64,000 nucleotides of DNA, taken from positions 338,001-402,000 of the forward strand of contig JAKJHU010000135.1 of assembly GCA_022316685.1 (NCBI GenBank), read 5' to 3'. Below the pieces are notes generated by a model. The model was not told the origin of the DNA, made no database searches, and worked only from the letters and a program-made list of their open reading frames with translations. Source of the stretch: Progne subis subis. Lineage: Eukaryota > Chordata > Aves > Passeriformes > Hirundinidae. The translations under genes were made by a program, and so were the position numbers. Shown here in pieces: positions 23,651 to 34,819 of this stretch (its first letter is position 1; each line of letters starts with the position of its first letter).

Positions 23651-24153
23651 TGTTCTCAGCACAGAACACATGGGATGTACAGAATTCCCTCTGGAATATG
23701 GGAACTGCCAGTCCAGCTGTTCCAGAGAAGTTCTCTGCCCTCAGGCAGAGTTTGGGGGAGGATGTTCGGGATCCATCCCTGCTATCCACCATGAGGACGT
23801 GGCTGCAGCCCGAGGAGCTGTGTCACTGACACCGACACCAAACCTCTCCCTGTCCCTCAGGGGTCACAGTGACAACCTCCCGACGGTGAAATACAGGCAC
23901 AGCCTTTTCTAAACTCAGAAAATCAGTGACAGGGAACAGCCTGGGCTACAGAGGGAGCAGGCAATGCCCAGCAGAGCTGATACCCCCCCTACCCCTCTCC
24001 CCTTCCCTAAGGACACCACTCCCGGCTGCCTGGAGCCTGCTTCCCTCAAATCGATGAAAATCGTTCGAAATTGAGCGAAAACTTGTTATTTATGAAGGAA
24101 AAAAAAGGCGAGCGGCGGGGACGGCCCCACGCTGCCACCTGCCGGGAACGGCT

Positions 24154-24834
24154 GGGAAAGGGAGAGGGAAAAGGGAAAAGGGGAAAGGGAAAAGGGAAAA
24201 GGGGAAAGGGAAAGGGAAAGGGAAAGGGAAAGGGAAAAGGGAAAGGGAAAGGGAAAGGGAAAGGGAAAGGGAAAGGGAAAAGAGAAAAGGGGAAAGGGGA
24301 AAGGGAAAAGGGAAAGGGAAAGGGAAAGGGAAAGGGGAAAGGGAAAGGGAAAAGGAAAGGGAAAAGGGAAAAGGGGAAAGGGGAAAGGGGAAAGGGAAAA
24401 GGGAAAGGGAAAGGGAAAGGGAAAGGGAAAGGGAAAGGGAAAGGGAAAGGGAAAGGGAAAAGGGAAAGGGAAAGGGAAAAGGGAAAGGGAAAGGGAAAAG
24501 GGAAAAGGGAAAGGGAAAAGGGAAAGGGAAAGGGAAAGGGAAAGGGAAAGGGAAAGGGAAAGGGAAAGGGAAAGGGAAAGGGAAAGGGAAAGGGAAAAGG
24601 GAAAAGGGGAAAGGGGAAAGGGGAAAGGGAAAAGGGAAAGGGAAAGGGAAAAGGGAAAAGGGGAAAGGGAAAAGGGAAAAGGGAAAAGGGAAAAGGGAAA
24701 GGAATAGGGAAAGGGGAAAGGGAAGGGGAAAGGGAAAGGGAAAAGGGAAAGGGAAAAAGGAAAAGGGGAAAGGGGAAAGGGAAAGGGAAAAGAGGAAAGG
24801 GGAAGGGAAAAGGGAAGAGGGGAAAGGGAAAGGG
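24154..24834 (+). repeat. GGGAAA-type polypurine satellite, 680 bp
   Basis: Nearly pure purine on the plus strand over about 680 bp. It is built mainly from GGGAAA hexamers with length variants GGGAAAA, GGGGAAA and GGAAA. It is free of pyrimidines except for isolated positions (for example the single T in 'ggaataggg' at about 24,704). It creates long open frames of GKGKGK on plus and FPFPFP on minus, neither of which is a real protein. Mirror symmetry makes it a candidate for triplex (H-DNA) formation. Confidence 0.95.
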
Positions 24835-24989
24835 ATGAAGTGTGATGGAACAGGGGCTGGAGGCGCAGTTGATGGATGCCTTGAGAGCCACCCTGGCTGT
24901 GGTAAAGCAGCCCCTGCTCGCAGCTGTGTCCCTCACGGTGTGACCAGCTGCTGTGGCTGGATGCAGATAGAACAGGGAATTTATCCTAA

Positions 24990-25115
24990 TTCTGTAATCT
25001 GGAAGGAGATTCTTCAGTGGGAAGGGAGCTGCAATGACCATCTGGTCCGACCGCAGGGCCTTGAAGTGCAGCAAGGCAGGCCAGAGTTAAACCCCAGAGC
25101 GATGACAGTCAAACT
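24990..25115 (-). mobile_element. Probable old CR1-like remnant
   Basis: The stretch contains 'gtgggaagggagctgcaatg' followed by 'accatctggtccgacc'. It resembles the reverse-complemented 3' region of diverged avian CR1-type LINEs, where '...ggaccatctagtccaac' words are common. The match is weak and limits are approximate. It could be another ancient repeat. Confidence 0.4.
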
Positions 25116-26227
25116 GTGACATTATTTGGATATCTGTGGCATCTGTGCCCCATCAATCTGAAACCAGCAGCGGGAAACAGGCAAAAATTGGGGGAAAAAT
25201 GGGCAAAAATTCAGGGAAAGGGAAAGAAATGGTTCAAACAGCCTGGCTAGGGGAGAGTCTAAGTACAGACAGGGCTTTTGGGTGTAGCATTTTTGTCCTT
25301 ATCCATGGTGAACGTCCAGCCCCTTCCCTCCTCTAACGTGCAGGGGACACCTGGATTGTCCTTTCCCAGGAGCAGTGACATCCCTGGTCTGAGGGCAGTG
25401 ACAGGATGATTTGATGGTCAAAGGATCTTTGAAGATCAGTAGAATTCTGTGAATTTGAACTTTCTACCTAAGCCAAGATGAAAGCAGAGAAATGAGTCAG
25501 CTATCATCTGCTCTCTCCTCTGAGTGCAGTCATCCCTAATCATCCCAAACTACCAAAAACCAAGCCAGGTATGATGTTTTGTCTTAGAGACAAGGCAGCT
25601 TTCCATTTCAAGCTCCCGAAAAACACACAAAAAGAGCTGAAATACAGAAACCAAGCAGCATGAAGTCACCCTCAGCAGCCTCCAGCAGACCTATTTTATT
25701 TATCCCACTGGAGTGGCAACAGACACAAACTCCCCCTGTGCTGAAGGTGGGCAGCCCGCGGGTCAGGCTCAGCACAAAAGCCCAGTTTTAGGCAAAGCTC
25801 TGCGAGTTTGGTGCCTTGGCTTTGCTGTTGTAAACCATCTGCTCAGCTTCACTCCCAAACACCGGCGCTGGGAATCAATCAGGGGGTTGCTTTTTGGTTG
25901 ATCCTCGTTTTGCTTGACTTCTCGGGCTTTGAAGGCTCCACAGCCCCGGGCTCAGAAGTGCGTGCCAAGAACTGCATCACATCGATAGGAACAAAACCCT
26001 GGCAAATTCGAGCTGGCCCTCCGAATCCATTAGTGCCCTCGGAAATCGGGGGGCCGGGAGCGTGGCGGTGGAAGAGGCAGGGCTTTGGTTTACATCTGTT
26101 GACGTGAGGATCTCAGTTGCACCCGTTCTGAGGGGAACCGCGCGCGGCGATGAGTGAGGGGGTGCTCCGAGGGGGAATGGAAAAATCAGAGCTGGACCCC
26201 GCGTGGGAGCAATGCGCCGAGGTGCTG

Positions 26228-26540
26228 ACAGCTTAATGAATAACTTGACTGTTATGACAGTAGGACACCTTGCAGTTCCAAGAGCAAATATTTGAAATCA
26301 TATGCAACGCAGGAAATGTAGAAATGTATGGGGAGAATAGGCGGCTCGCCCCTATCGCCAACAGATGGGCCGTGTTTTCACTTCGGAGGTTTTCTTCTGT
26401 GCAATCGCGAGTTACTGGGGGTGAGAGTGAATCCACGGCTTGCAACTGATGACATAAAATGGAGCAGTGTATTAAAATCCCCTTTTTATGGTGGCCATAT
26501 GGCTCAGGGGTTTTGGTAACAGCTAATTAAGAGATTTGCC
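26228..26540. other. Unique block, candidate conserved element
   Basis: The block is non-repetitive with balanced composition and several isolated CpGs in an AT-rich setting ('ggcggctcgcccctatcgcc', 'gcaatcgcgag'). It has the 10-bp palindrome GCCATATGGC at about 26,493-26,502 and an 'agctaattaag' homeodomain core at about 26,521. Retained CpGs in AT-rich unmethylated-like DNA are common in conserved regulatory elements. This is inference from texture only. Confidence 0.25.
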
Positions 26541-28143
26541 TCTAGGCCCCCACCCCGTAAAGCTCCCTTCTCCTCCTACCGCTGCTCCAAAAGCTCTTTG
26601 CCAGCCTAGGTGGGAAAAATGGGGGTTAAAGGGTGGATCTTTATGGGTTTAGCTACGCAAAAAATAATCAAAATATTTATATTCTGCTCTTCCACGCTTT
26701 CATTTGGATCTCCTCCTGAAGTTTCGGTGGGTTATGGAGACAAAACCTTTCTTTTTTCCATGTGTTTTGCCTAAAGTAAATTTTAGGGGTGCACATTAAA
26801 GCGGGGGACTTGGGACTGATCTGGAAATGCCGTGTGTCAGTTTTGGGGGCCTGGACGCTCCCTGTTCCAGATTTGCTCATCCTGACCCCATCATTCTGCA
26901 CCATCCCCCATCACAGGTAAAACCAGCAGCTCCCTCCTGGAGAAATGGACTTCATCACATCAAGAGTTGCTTTTATTCTCTCTCGAGAATGGTTGGGAAT
27001 TCTAAAAATCCATGGAGTTTGTGATTTTCCTAAATTATCAGTGGGCGGTTATTAACTTCTGCAGACAGCTCGGATTTTGAGCTCCATTTCCTCCTTTAAA
27101 AACAACTTCTTGATATGCAAGGAACCTGTTGGGATGTTTTCATTAAGGAATCAATTCCCTCTCCAGCATCCTGTCCTAGGAAATTCTGTTTATTTTCATT
27201 TTAGCCATTTGTAGACTGTATAAGGAACATGATATTTGCTCTGTTTCCAGTAAACAGCTCCTCAGGAGAGCTTTGTTAATGTTATCTATCAAAAAAACCA
27301 ACCCCAACCAACCAAACCACAGAGTCTGGGAGCTGGAGGCAGCTGATTATTTAAAGCAGCTGAAAGAAAAGTCTGATTGACAGGAGGAAAGTAAAATGAT
27401 GGAACTCCTCTGGAAGTTACGGGATTAATGGGAAGAAGGGAGAGTTGGTGATTGTAAACAAATGCTGAAGGAATTTTGTGCTGATACAACTGAAGGGAAT
27501 AATTTTGGGGAATGGATTTTTCGTTATTGAGTGGAATTGAGAACAAAAATAATAATAAAGAAAAATAAATTGATAATAAAGAGAAATAGCATTAAGAATA
27601 AATAGAGACAAATTATGAATAAATAGAATTGGTGCACGAGGTTTGATTAAGGCAGATCTCTGCCTGGTTTAACTTTCATTCCCTGCTTGCTGCCCTCATC
27701 TCCCAGTCCATCTTTTGGGACTCAGCTTTCCACATCCAGGATTTCCTCGGGGAAGGACTGGTCCAGCCCGAGCATTTCAGGGGAGCCTGGCAAGGTAATT
27801 GTGCGCTGCAGCTGTCAGGACTAATCACTCCATGGAAAGCAGGCCCCAGCAGTCGTGGTAGCCCCAGGGCAAGCAAAATATCAACTGGGCTACAAATCAA
27901 GAGCGCAGCATCCTCCTGGCCCATGAGTCAGGGAAATGAGACGAGCAATTCAAGTGCTAAGTCAACATGGGCTGTGTAAACAGCGACTTTGGGAAGGGGA
28001 TTGCAGGGATTTGCTGCACAAAAGGCAGCTGGGAAGGAGAAGGAGAGCACATGGATGTTGGACAAATTCATTGGGGGGAAATAGCCACAGCTCTGATGCC
28101 TTTGCAGGAATTCCACCTCAGTGTTGGATCTGTTTTGGTGTCA

Positions 28144-28159
28144 TTTTTTTTTTTTTTTT
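28144..28159. repeat. Poly-T run (T)16
   Basis: Uninterrupted 16-T run followed by 'aataaaa'. Simple repeat. Confidence 0.9.
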
Positions 28160-28389
28160 AATAAAAACTTTCATGCTTCATTTTTGTTGATTTAGTCACA
28201 GATCTGAAGCAGAATGTGATATTCTACATTCCACTTGAGCTCGATTTTATTCAAGCTTTGTTGTCTTTGCACACAGATGGGTTTACAGACCGAAAAAACT
28301 GGAATCAGCTTTGCAGGGAGGAGCCCTCTAAGCAAGAAGATCTTTGTGACAATAAGCTGACAGATGAAACTTGGCTTTTCTGCCCGTTT

Positions 28390-28405
28390 CCCCCCCCCCC
28401 CCCCC
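28390..28405. repeat. Poly-C run (C)16
   Basis: Uninterrupted run of 16 C. Long C/G mononucleotide runs are much rarer than A/T runs in vertebrate DNA and are prone to sequencing and replication slippage. Confidence 0.95.
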
Positions 28406-28767
28406 ATTCATTCTAAATTCCCATTTCAGAGCGTGAATCCAGAGCAGAAGAAAGTTGCAAGGTAAATCCTGGGAATTTCCAGCAGCAGAAAGGTGAGGAG
28501 TTGTGTGGTACAAAGCAGCAGAGGAGAATTCCCAGCAGGTCCCATGGGATTTACCGGTCACAAAAAGACTAAAAATAAGGAAAATTGGGCAACATCAAAA
28601 TCAACTACAGCAGCCTCCGCTGTGAGTTCAGGTGTCTCCGAGCTGTGGGAGCTCCTGCCCTCATCCAGACCCTTTCCAGGGAATCCTGGAGGCAGTGACA
28701 TGATCCAGAGGGGGAGGAAAAGGTGGAACGGGCCATATCTCTTGCCACTTTGGAGGGAGATCTGTCT

Positions 28768-29098
28768 GAGAAGAATTTCATGGAATTATGATCTGGGTTG
28801 GGAAGGACCAGAAAGATCACCCAGTGCCACCCCTGCCATGGGCAGGGTCACCTTCCACTATCCCAGGGTGCTCCAAGCCCCGTCCAGCATGGCCTTGGAC
28901 ACTTCCAGGGATCCAGGGGCAGCCCCAGCTTCCCTGGGAATTCCATCCCAGCCCCTCCCCACCCTCACAGTGAATTTTTCTCCAGTATCCCATCTGTGCC
29001 CATCCCCAGTCAGTGGGAGGCCATTGCCTGTGTTCCATCCCTCCAAGCCTTGTGAAAATCCCTCTCCAGCCTCCTTGCAATCCCGCTTCAAGCACTGA
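28768..29098 (-). mobile_element. CR1 LINE fragment, ~330 bp
   Basis: This is the longest uninterrupted CR1 copy in the window, inserted in reverse. Reading on plus, the 3' end comes first ('tggaattatgatctgggttg'), then 'aaagatcacccagtgccacc', 'catgggcagggtcacct', 'tccactatcccagggtgct', 'ggccttggacacttccaggg', 'ttccctgggaattccatccc' and 'ccctccccaccctcaca'. These blocks follow the passerine CR1 order. The copy carries only non-coding 3' sequence. It is truncated at about 29,098. Confidence 0.92.
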
Positions 29099-30699
29099 AC
29101 ACAGAACTTGGGAGGAAAAAGACCCAAAATCCCAACCCCCCAACAAATTCCAACCAAAAGCAAGCCAAGAATGACGTTCTGTGCAGGAGTGGCTCTGTTC
29201 AGGCTGGGGTTGGGGCTGGAGTGCAGAGAAGGGGCAGCTCCTGCCCGAATCTCCTCCTCCAGCTCCATCTGAACCACATCATTCCCTCTCTCCTGTCTGG
29301 CTGGCAACGGGGAGTCCCTTTCAAGGCAAGTATTGCCCTTCACTCACAGGTCAGGACTGGGAACCCAGCCCAGTGCTCCATCTGAAGGAGGTGATGCCCG
29401 TGTGTTTCCACGATCCCTGTTTGTGACGCACATCAGACCTCGCAGCACATTCCCCCCTCGCTTCCCTCCACGCCTCAGGATTTCAGCTTTTATATTTCTC
29501 ATCTATTTCTTTAGTTCTTTAGTGCAGAACTGCAAACTCCACACACGGTGGGAGCTGCTGCTTCCCCATTTTGGTCACACACAGCAATTCCTCTCCAGGC
29601 TGGGGATCAAGGACACCTCACTGCCTCAGGCCCTGAGATGGAAACAAAAGTGAGTCGGGGGAGCAAAGCTGGGGTGAATGACTTCATCACCTGAAGCTGT
29701 AATTGGGAGATTCACCCCCAATCTGCAAATGGACCAAAGTTATCAAAGTGTGAAACCCGTGACCATTGTCCATTTTGGGTGGGATTCATCTGCCCTAAAT
29801 GTACCTGCAGGCCCTTCAATAACCAGAACTGCTTTTTATTCCCTTAACTTTGTCTGCCCTCTGTTTTTAGGTAGCCCTGCTCACTCCAATGCCTCTAATC
29901 CTGTTTGACACCCAGAGGGGAATAAAAATCCCAGTATTCCTAAATACAACACTCCCAACACATTCCAGACCCTCATTGTGAGGGCTGCCCAGTCCATCTC
30001 AGCCCTGGACACCAGTTTGGGCTCATCAGGTGGGGATTTAAATCATCCAAACATCCCCGTCTTCCCAACCAAAGATGGAAATGAGGGATTTCTCCCGCCC
30101 CAAAATGATAGGAGAAATAAATGGGTTTTCAGATTGGACCTACTTGAGATGGAGAACAGGCTCAAAACTGAGCTTTAGTTTGGAATTATAATAAATGGAT
30201 GTCTCTGGAAGAAAAGGGAAATGTTGTGGCATCGAGATAATAAAGATTTTGACTGAGATCACTTTGTAAAGGACTCAGATTTTAATAACACAGGGAAGCT
30301 TCAGAGGTGACATTTTATTGTCCGGGTGCCTAAAAATGGGCAACCTGGGCAACCAGCCTCACAGGAAAAAACAGAAAAATTTTTAATATGTGATGAAAAT
30401 AAAAAAAAGTAATTCTTTTCAGTACAATTTTTTAAAACATTCAAGTTCTTTCTTTTTTTATTCCTTCGTTGCTCTGGCCTTTGCAGGGAGACACTCAAGT
30501 TTACCAGAATTCCTAAATGTTTGAAATGCACTTCCAAAACCAAGGATTTCGTGCGGAAAAGAGCATTTTGGTGGTGTTTCTCTTGAGACCGGCTTGCAAA
30601 CATTTCCTCTGTGCGGCACGGGGCACCTCGAAAACGAGAGCAGGAGGAAGACAACGCGTGCTTGGAGTGATCCGCACAAATCCCTGCGGAGATCTTGGA
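29099..30699. other. Unique non-coding DNA
   Basis: I see no gene or repeat in this stretch beyond short A/T runs (for example 'aaaaaaaa' near 30,400). The composition shifts from GC-balanced to AT-rich towards 30,200-30,480 and then to CpG-containing DNA approaching 30,600. Confidence 0.6.
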
Positions 30700-31260
30700 A
30701 CCCCAAACCTGGCGTGAGCTATCAGCCTGGGAGCGGGATGGAAGAAGATGTCGGGCAAATCTCAGCCGTGTCGGAGTGGAGGGAGCCACGAGGTTAACTC
30801 CACGCTCCGGGAAAGGCTCCAGATATCCGTGCCCCCTTCCCTCTCTCCTGGAGCAGACCGAACCTTATCGCTGCCAGTGTCTCTCTGGAGGTGCCCACAC
30901 GCGCTCCCCGCGGGGCAGGCGGAGGGGGGCACAGCCCCTGTTCGTCTGGGCACGTATCAGTTTTGGGGCTTGTCTTATCTGCCACCCGCGCCAGGTCCCC
31001 GCGAGGGCTCTCCCGGCGGAGCGCTGATAACGGGATCCATGAATCGCCCTTTTCAGCCCCGCGCACCGTGGGCAGCCAAGCTTTATCTGCGGCCTCAAGG
31101 AAGGAAAAGCAGAAACCGGCTAAAAGCCTTTCTTTCTCCACCCCCCAGCCCGTTCTCTGATGTTCTGGAAGGCACTTTGGGAGATTAATATTGCGGCGGG
31201 GCCCTCCTCCTCCTTCCCCTATCCCCCAAAATCCCCGTTGCGACCGAGCGCGCTGATAAA
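30700..31260. promoter_or_regulatory. CpG-rich patch with clustered GATA motifs
   Basis: This is the most CpG-dense interval of the window, with 'gcgctccccgcggggc' and 'gcggcggggccc' words. It carries four WGATAR matches: 30,974-30,980 (minus), 31,025-31,030 (plus), 31,083-31,088 (minus) and 31,254-31,259 (plus). A fifth weaker GATAAG lies at 30,864-30,870. It could be a small CpG island or a GATA-factor enhancer. No TATA box, exon or transcript start can be identified, and open frames across it are compositional artefacts. Confidence 0.4.
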
Positions 31261-32940
31261 CTTCAAAATAAAAACAGATGTGGCAGGAAGAATGATTTAT
31301 GGACTCCCCCACGTGCTCCTGTTTCTACGTAACGCCAGGGTTTGGGGCTTTTATTTTTTTTTTTTTTTTTTTGGTTTGTTGTCCACTCAGAATTATTCAA
31401 CCTATTCCTGCTTCTAAATGTGAGCAGGAAGAGAGGTGGGGACGGCACCTGGAGCTAAAAATGTGAGCGTGAGGAGAGTGGAGCACTGCAGAAATGGGGT
31501 GGGAAGTGCCAGAAATTGAAAGTGGTGGCTGCACATCACAGATGTGGAAAAAGAGGGAAAGGAATTGGATGGAAAGGAAGGAAGAGAAAGGGGGGGAAAA
31601 CAATCAGGAAGTTGTTGGAAAATCAGCTGAATTAAAATATTGCAAAAAAATAAGCTCTGTATTGGAAAATGAACAGCAAGTGAATGGGACTGGGACACGT
31701 GGGAGTGAGGGGGGAAATGCAATGAAAAGAAATAAATTGGAGGTGTGAAGATAAGAAATGAGATCCATGAGATCCAGCTCTTGCCAGCCACAGGTGAAGA
31801 CACATAAAAATGTGTTTGGAGAAGCTCAGAGCTCAAACCAAGCAGGGAAATGCGGTTTGGGAGCATAAATTCATCTTTATGAACAATCTTGGGGTAGTTG
31901 TAGTTTGGAAAGCTTCACTTCAGATGCCTTAAATGGGAGCTGATAACACTAATTACTGATATCTGATCATTAAAATCTGCATTGAATAATTAGATCTGCA
32001 AAGAGGACGTGGGAATTGTCTCATTGTTGTGTTGAATTGTGCAAGGCCTTGAGGTAACAGAGACAAATCAGCTGAAATTAAAAAAAAAGATAGATATTAA
32101 GCATCCCCAAAGACACACTGAGGTCTCTCTTTCAGTGCCCAGGTAAATCATTAATAAATTAAGCGTATGAAAAGAGATTTTGTTGGAGAAGAGGGGCTTG
32201 AACTTGGGGAAGTGCTAGTCCTGATCCGTGCTTGTGATGCTGCAGCAGCCCCCGTGCATTTCTGCCTTTCTAGCATTTCATGCCTGTTTTCACTCAAGTG
32301 TTTATTTCTATAAACAGACCTAACCTTAGAAAACAATATAATGACATCCTTCCTGGGGGAGCAGGGGGGCAGGAGTTTCCTCCAATTCCTCCGGAGCGTT
32401 TCCGCCGGGTTTTGATTTTCAATAATCCGAGGGGTAAACGGCCGCTTTTGAACTCTGCCCTCTGCCCTTTTTATTTGGCAACCTGGGCAAAGATCAAGCC
32501 CAGAGTCAAAAGTGTCAGCAAAAATGGCTGGGATTTGGGAGTGCTTCCCTTTAGGAAAGGCCTCGTGATTATGTTTACAGAATCCATTACAAACTCGGGG
32601 CCCAGATTAAAAGCAAATGTCTAAGTGTCCTGTGGGGAATTGCAGGCTTGGGGATGCAGCTTCCGAGGGATTTGTGGGATCTGCAGGAGTTTGGGAGCAC
32701 CCCCAGGAAAAAAAAAATGGAGTGCTGAAGGTGAGGTGTGGATGCGGAGGGGGTCATTGAATGCACTGAATGAGGTAAAAGTGAGGAAAAAAGACAAAAA
32801 AAGGTTTTGCCGCTCTGAAACCAAGACTAAGAATGCAGGATGGAGCAGCTCAAAGTGGAGACACACTTTGGGAATATCTGATCATGGAGGAATCCCTGGT
32901 GAAGGGGAAACCAATCCTGGCGTGAAACTGGGACAGTCAA
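31261..32940. other. Unique non-coding DNA
   Basis: No gene is seen. It includes a poly-T run, a purine-rich stretch at about 31,547-31,600 (mixed GGAAA/GGAAG words) and AT-rich sequence around 31,900-32,060. The open frames on both strands around 31,400-31,870 follow the purine bias. Confidence 0.6.
31354..31372. repeat. Poly-T run (T)19
   Basis: Uninterrupted 19-T run. Simple repeat. Confidence 0.93.
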
Positions 32941-32944
32941 GGTG

Positions 32945-33123
32945 AAGAGATTTCACCTGAAAACGCTGAAAACAGCTTTCTATCGAAATCTGTACAAGCT
33001 AAAGACAGAAGAATTTCATCAGAACCTGCTGAAAACAGATTTTATCAAAATCTGCACCTCTAAAACAGAGAGATTTCACCAGAAAACATTGGAAGCAGCA
33101 TTTTATCAAAATCTGCGCTTGTG
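32945..33123 (+). repeat. 60-bp minisatellite, three units
   Basis: Three tandem units of about 57-61 bp start at 32,945, 33,006 and 33,067. Shared words in each unit are 'gatttcacc' (or 'aatttcatc'), 'gaaaac', 'agca/aga' and 'tttatcaaaatctgc' (or 'tctatcgaaatctgt'). The period is close to a multiple of three, so an open frame runs through all units with a repeating F-H-x-x-x-L-K-x-x-F-x-x-N/K-L/I pattern. The frame starts just upstream and ends in unrelated DNA, so I do not call a gene. Confidence 0.85.
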
Positions 33124-33674
33124 GTCTCATTCTGAACACGTGGAGAGCCATTTAACAGCACGATCTGCACAAAAGGCGGCACACACAAGGGCAAAGCAGC
33201 TCCAGAGTTATTCATTCCCATTCCTGCTGCTCCATCCCAACCCAGCAGATAAATTCTGCCATCCCTCCTCCTCCTCCTGGAGCACCAAGGCCTCTGCACA
33301 GCGGAGCCAAGGCTCCGATGGATGCTCCAGGAGTGCCAGTCCCTGCAGGTGATGGAGTGGCGTTTTTCATTTCGAAGGAGGATCTGGGAGCACCGGAGAG
33401 GCAAATAATTTAAACAGGTCCCTTTTCTTCTGCAAGAACCTCGCGGTAATTGCTGCTGACAGGGCTCCTCTGCAGCAGTGGGGGCTCAGGAAGAGCTGGA
33501 AACCATCTCAGAGCTGATTAACACACGGTGTTATCACTGGGGAGCCCCTCTCCACATCCAGCATCAGCCACAGGGAGCTCGTGGATATTCTGATTTGGGA
33601 TGCGGGCGAGGAGGAAGTGGGTGAAAAGCAAATTGTTTGAAGCTGGTTCCTGAAATGGCTGGAGATAACTTGAA

Positions 33675-33677
<3 letters not shown>
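33124..33677. other. Unique non-coding DNA
   Basis: No gene or mobile element is recognised between the 60-bp minisatellite and the poly-T run. Composition is balanced and a short (TCC)n stretch lies near 33,263-33,277. Confidence 0.6.

Positions 33678-33710
<33 letters not shown>
33678..33710. repeat. Poly-T run (T)33
   Basis: Uninterrupted run of 33 T followed by 'gttttggttg'. It is one of the longest homopolymers in the window. Confidence 0.95.
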
Positions 33711-33711
<1 letters not shown>

Positions 33712-33944
33712 TTTTGGTTGTAACTATTTTGGGGCTGTCAGTTCAGAGTCATTGGTGACAGGACTTGGGGAATCAAAAGGGTTTTTTTTTAATTTTTTAC
33801 TAAGGTTTCCTGGATGTCAGTGCTGAAGGCAGGGTTATTCCCAGTGCTTGGAATCCTTTGGAACAAAACTGCTTTGGATACCCCTGACAAGCCTGACACA
33901 GGGAAAGTCCTGAAAAACCTCTTGGGATTTCCTGAATTAGTGAT

Positions 33945-34085
33945 ATCACAGAAACACAGGTTTGAGTTGGAAAGGACTTTAAAGCTCATCTCACCCCTGC
34001 CATGGTCAGGGACACCTTCCACTATCCCAGGTAGCTCCAAACCCATCCAGCCTGGCCTGAGGCACTTCCAGAGATGGGACAACCA
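33945..34085 (-). mobile_element. CR1 LINE fragment
   Basis: Reverse-oriented CR1 3' part. On plus it reads 'cacaggtttgagttgga', 'aaggactttaaagctcatct', 'caccccTgccatggtcaggg', 'acaccttccactatccca' and 'ggcacttccagagatgg'. The order matches the longer copy at 28.8 kb. The element stops at about 34,085 in 'gggacaacca'. Confidence 0.88.
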
Positions 34086-34758
34086 CAATGTCTAAGAAAA
34101 AAAACGTATCTAAATAAAAAAGAATGCTGCCTTCCGTGTTTAAATTCTTCTGCACAGCCCCTAAGCGCCACTGACCAATGTGGAACTGAATCACCACCTC
34201 GATATGGATTTTTCTCCAACTCGTGCTAAAAAAATCTCTCCCTGCTTCGCCCAAATTAGCAACTTCAGCGTTGCCTCGAACATTTTGGATTTCATTTTAG
34301 CAAAATGGGCAGTGGTGGAGCCCAGGGGGGGCTCTTTAATGGGTCACTCATCCATCAGGTTCCTGGGCCAGGGGCTGCCTGGTCTTTGTGGGTTGTTTGT
34401 GCTCACACGACGTCCCCGGAGCTCTCCCCGGAGCTGCCGGGAAATGGGCAACAATTTCCAAGGATATCTTTGGATTTCACTTCAGCCCGGCTGTCAAACT
34501 CTGTGTATTTTTCCAACGTCAAGCAGGTTTTAAGATGGAGGAAGGAGATAATGTGATGATAAAAAGGCTCGAGCAATTTAAAGGTAGCTTTTAAAACATT
34601 ATACACAGCACAGGAGAATTGACTTTTCCCCCGAATTTTCAGCTGGGACACGTGTTCAGAGCGGAGATTTTCATAAAGAAAATATATGTGAGCGTGTCCC
34701 TACTGCACACGAACAACACCCACCCCACCATGTGGTGCTGCATTTTTTGTTGGTTTTA

Positions 34759-34775
34759 TTTTTTTTTTTTTTTTT
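34759..34775. repeat. Poly-T run (T)17
   Basis: Uninterrupted 17-T run after 'tggttttatt'. Simple repeat. Confidence 0.92.
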
Positions 34776-34819
34776 CTCTCCGAGGCATATTATCAACTTT
34801 CTTTTCTATCAGCTTGTAA

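Larger units (their letters stand above)
24835..28767. other. Unique non-coding DNA
   Basis: No gene is recognised. The stretch includes an unusual CpG-containing block at 26,130-26,540, an A-rich stretch at 27,536-27,630 and poly-T and poly-C runs. A weak CR1-like remnant is possible around 25,380-25,450 ('gaattctgtgaattt'), but it is too decayed to call. Confidence 0.6.

Noticed and set aside
24046..25074. 342-codon minus-strand open frame and 255-codon plus-strand frame across the polypurine tract
   Set aside because: They are FPFPFP and GKGKGK runs generated by GGGAAA repeats, with no other coding trait.
25380..25450. Possible CR1 end with 'gaagatcagtagaattctgt'
   Set aside because: Only a few words resemble a CR1 tail, and no adjoining CR1 block is present.
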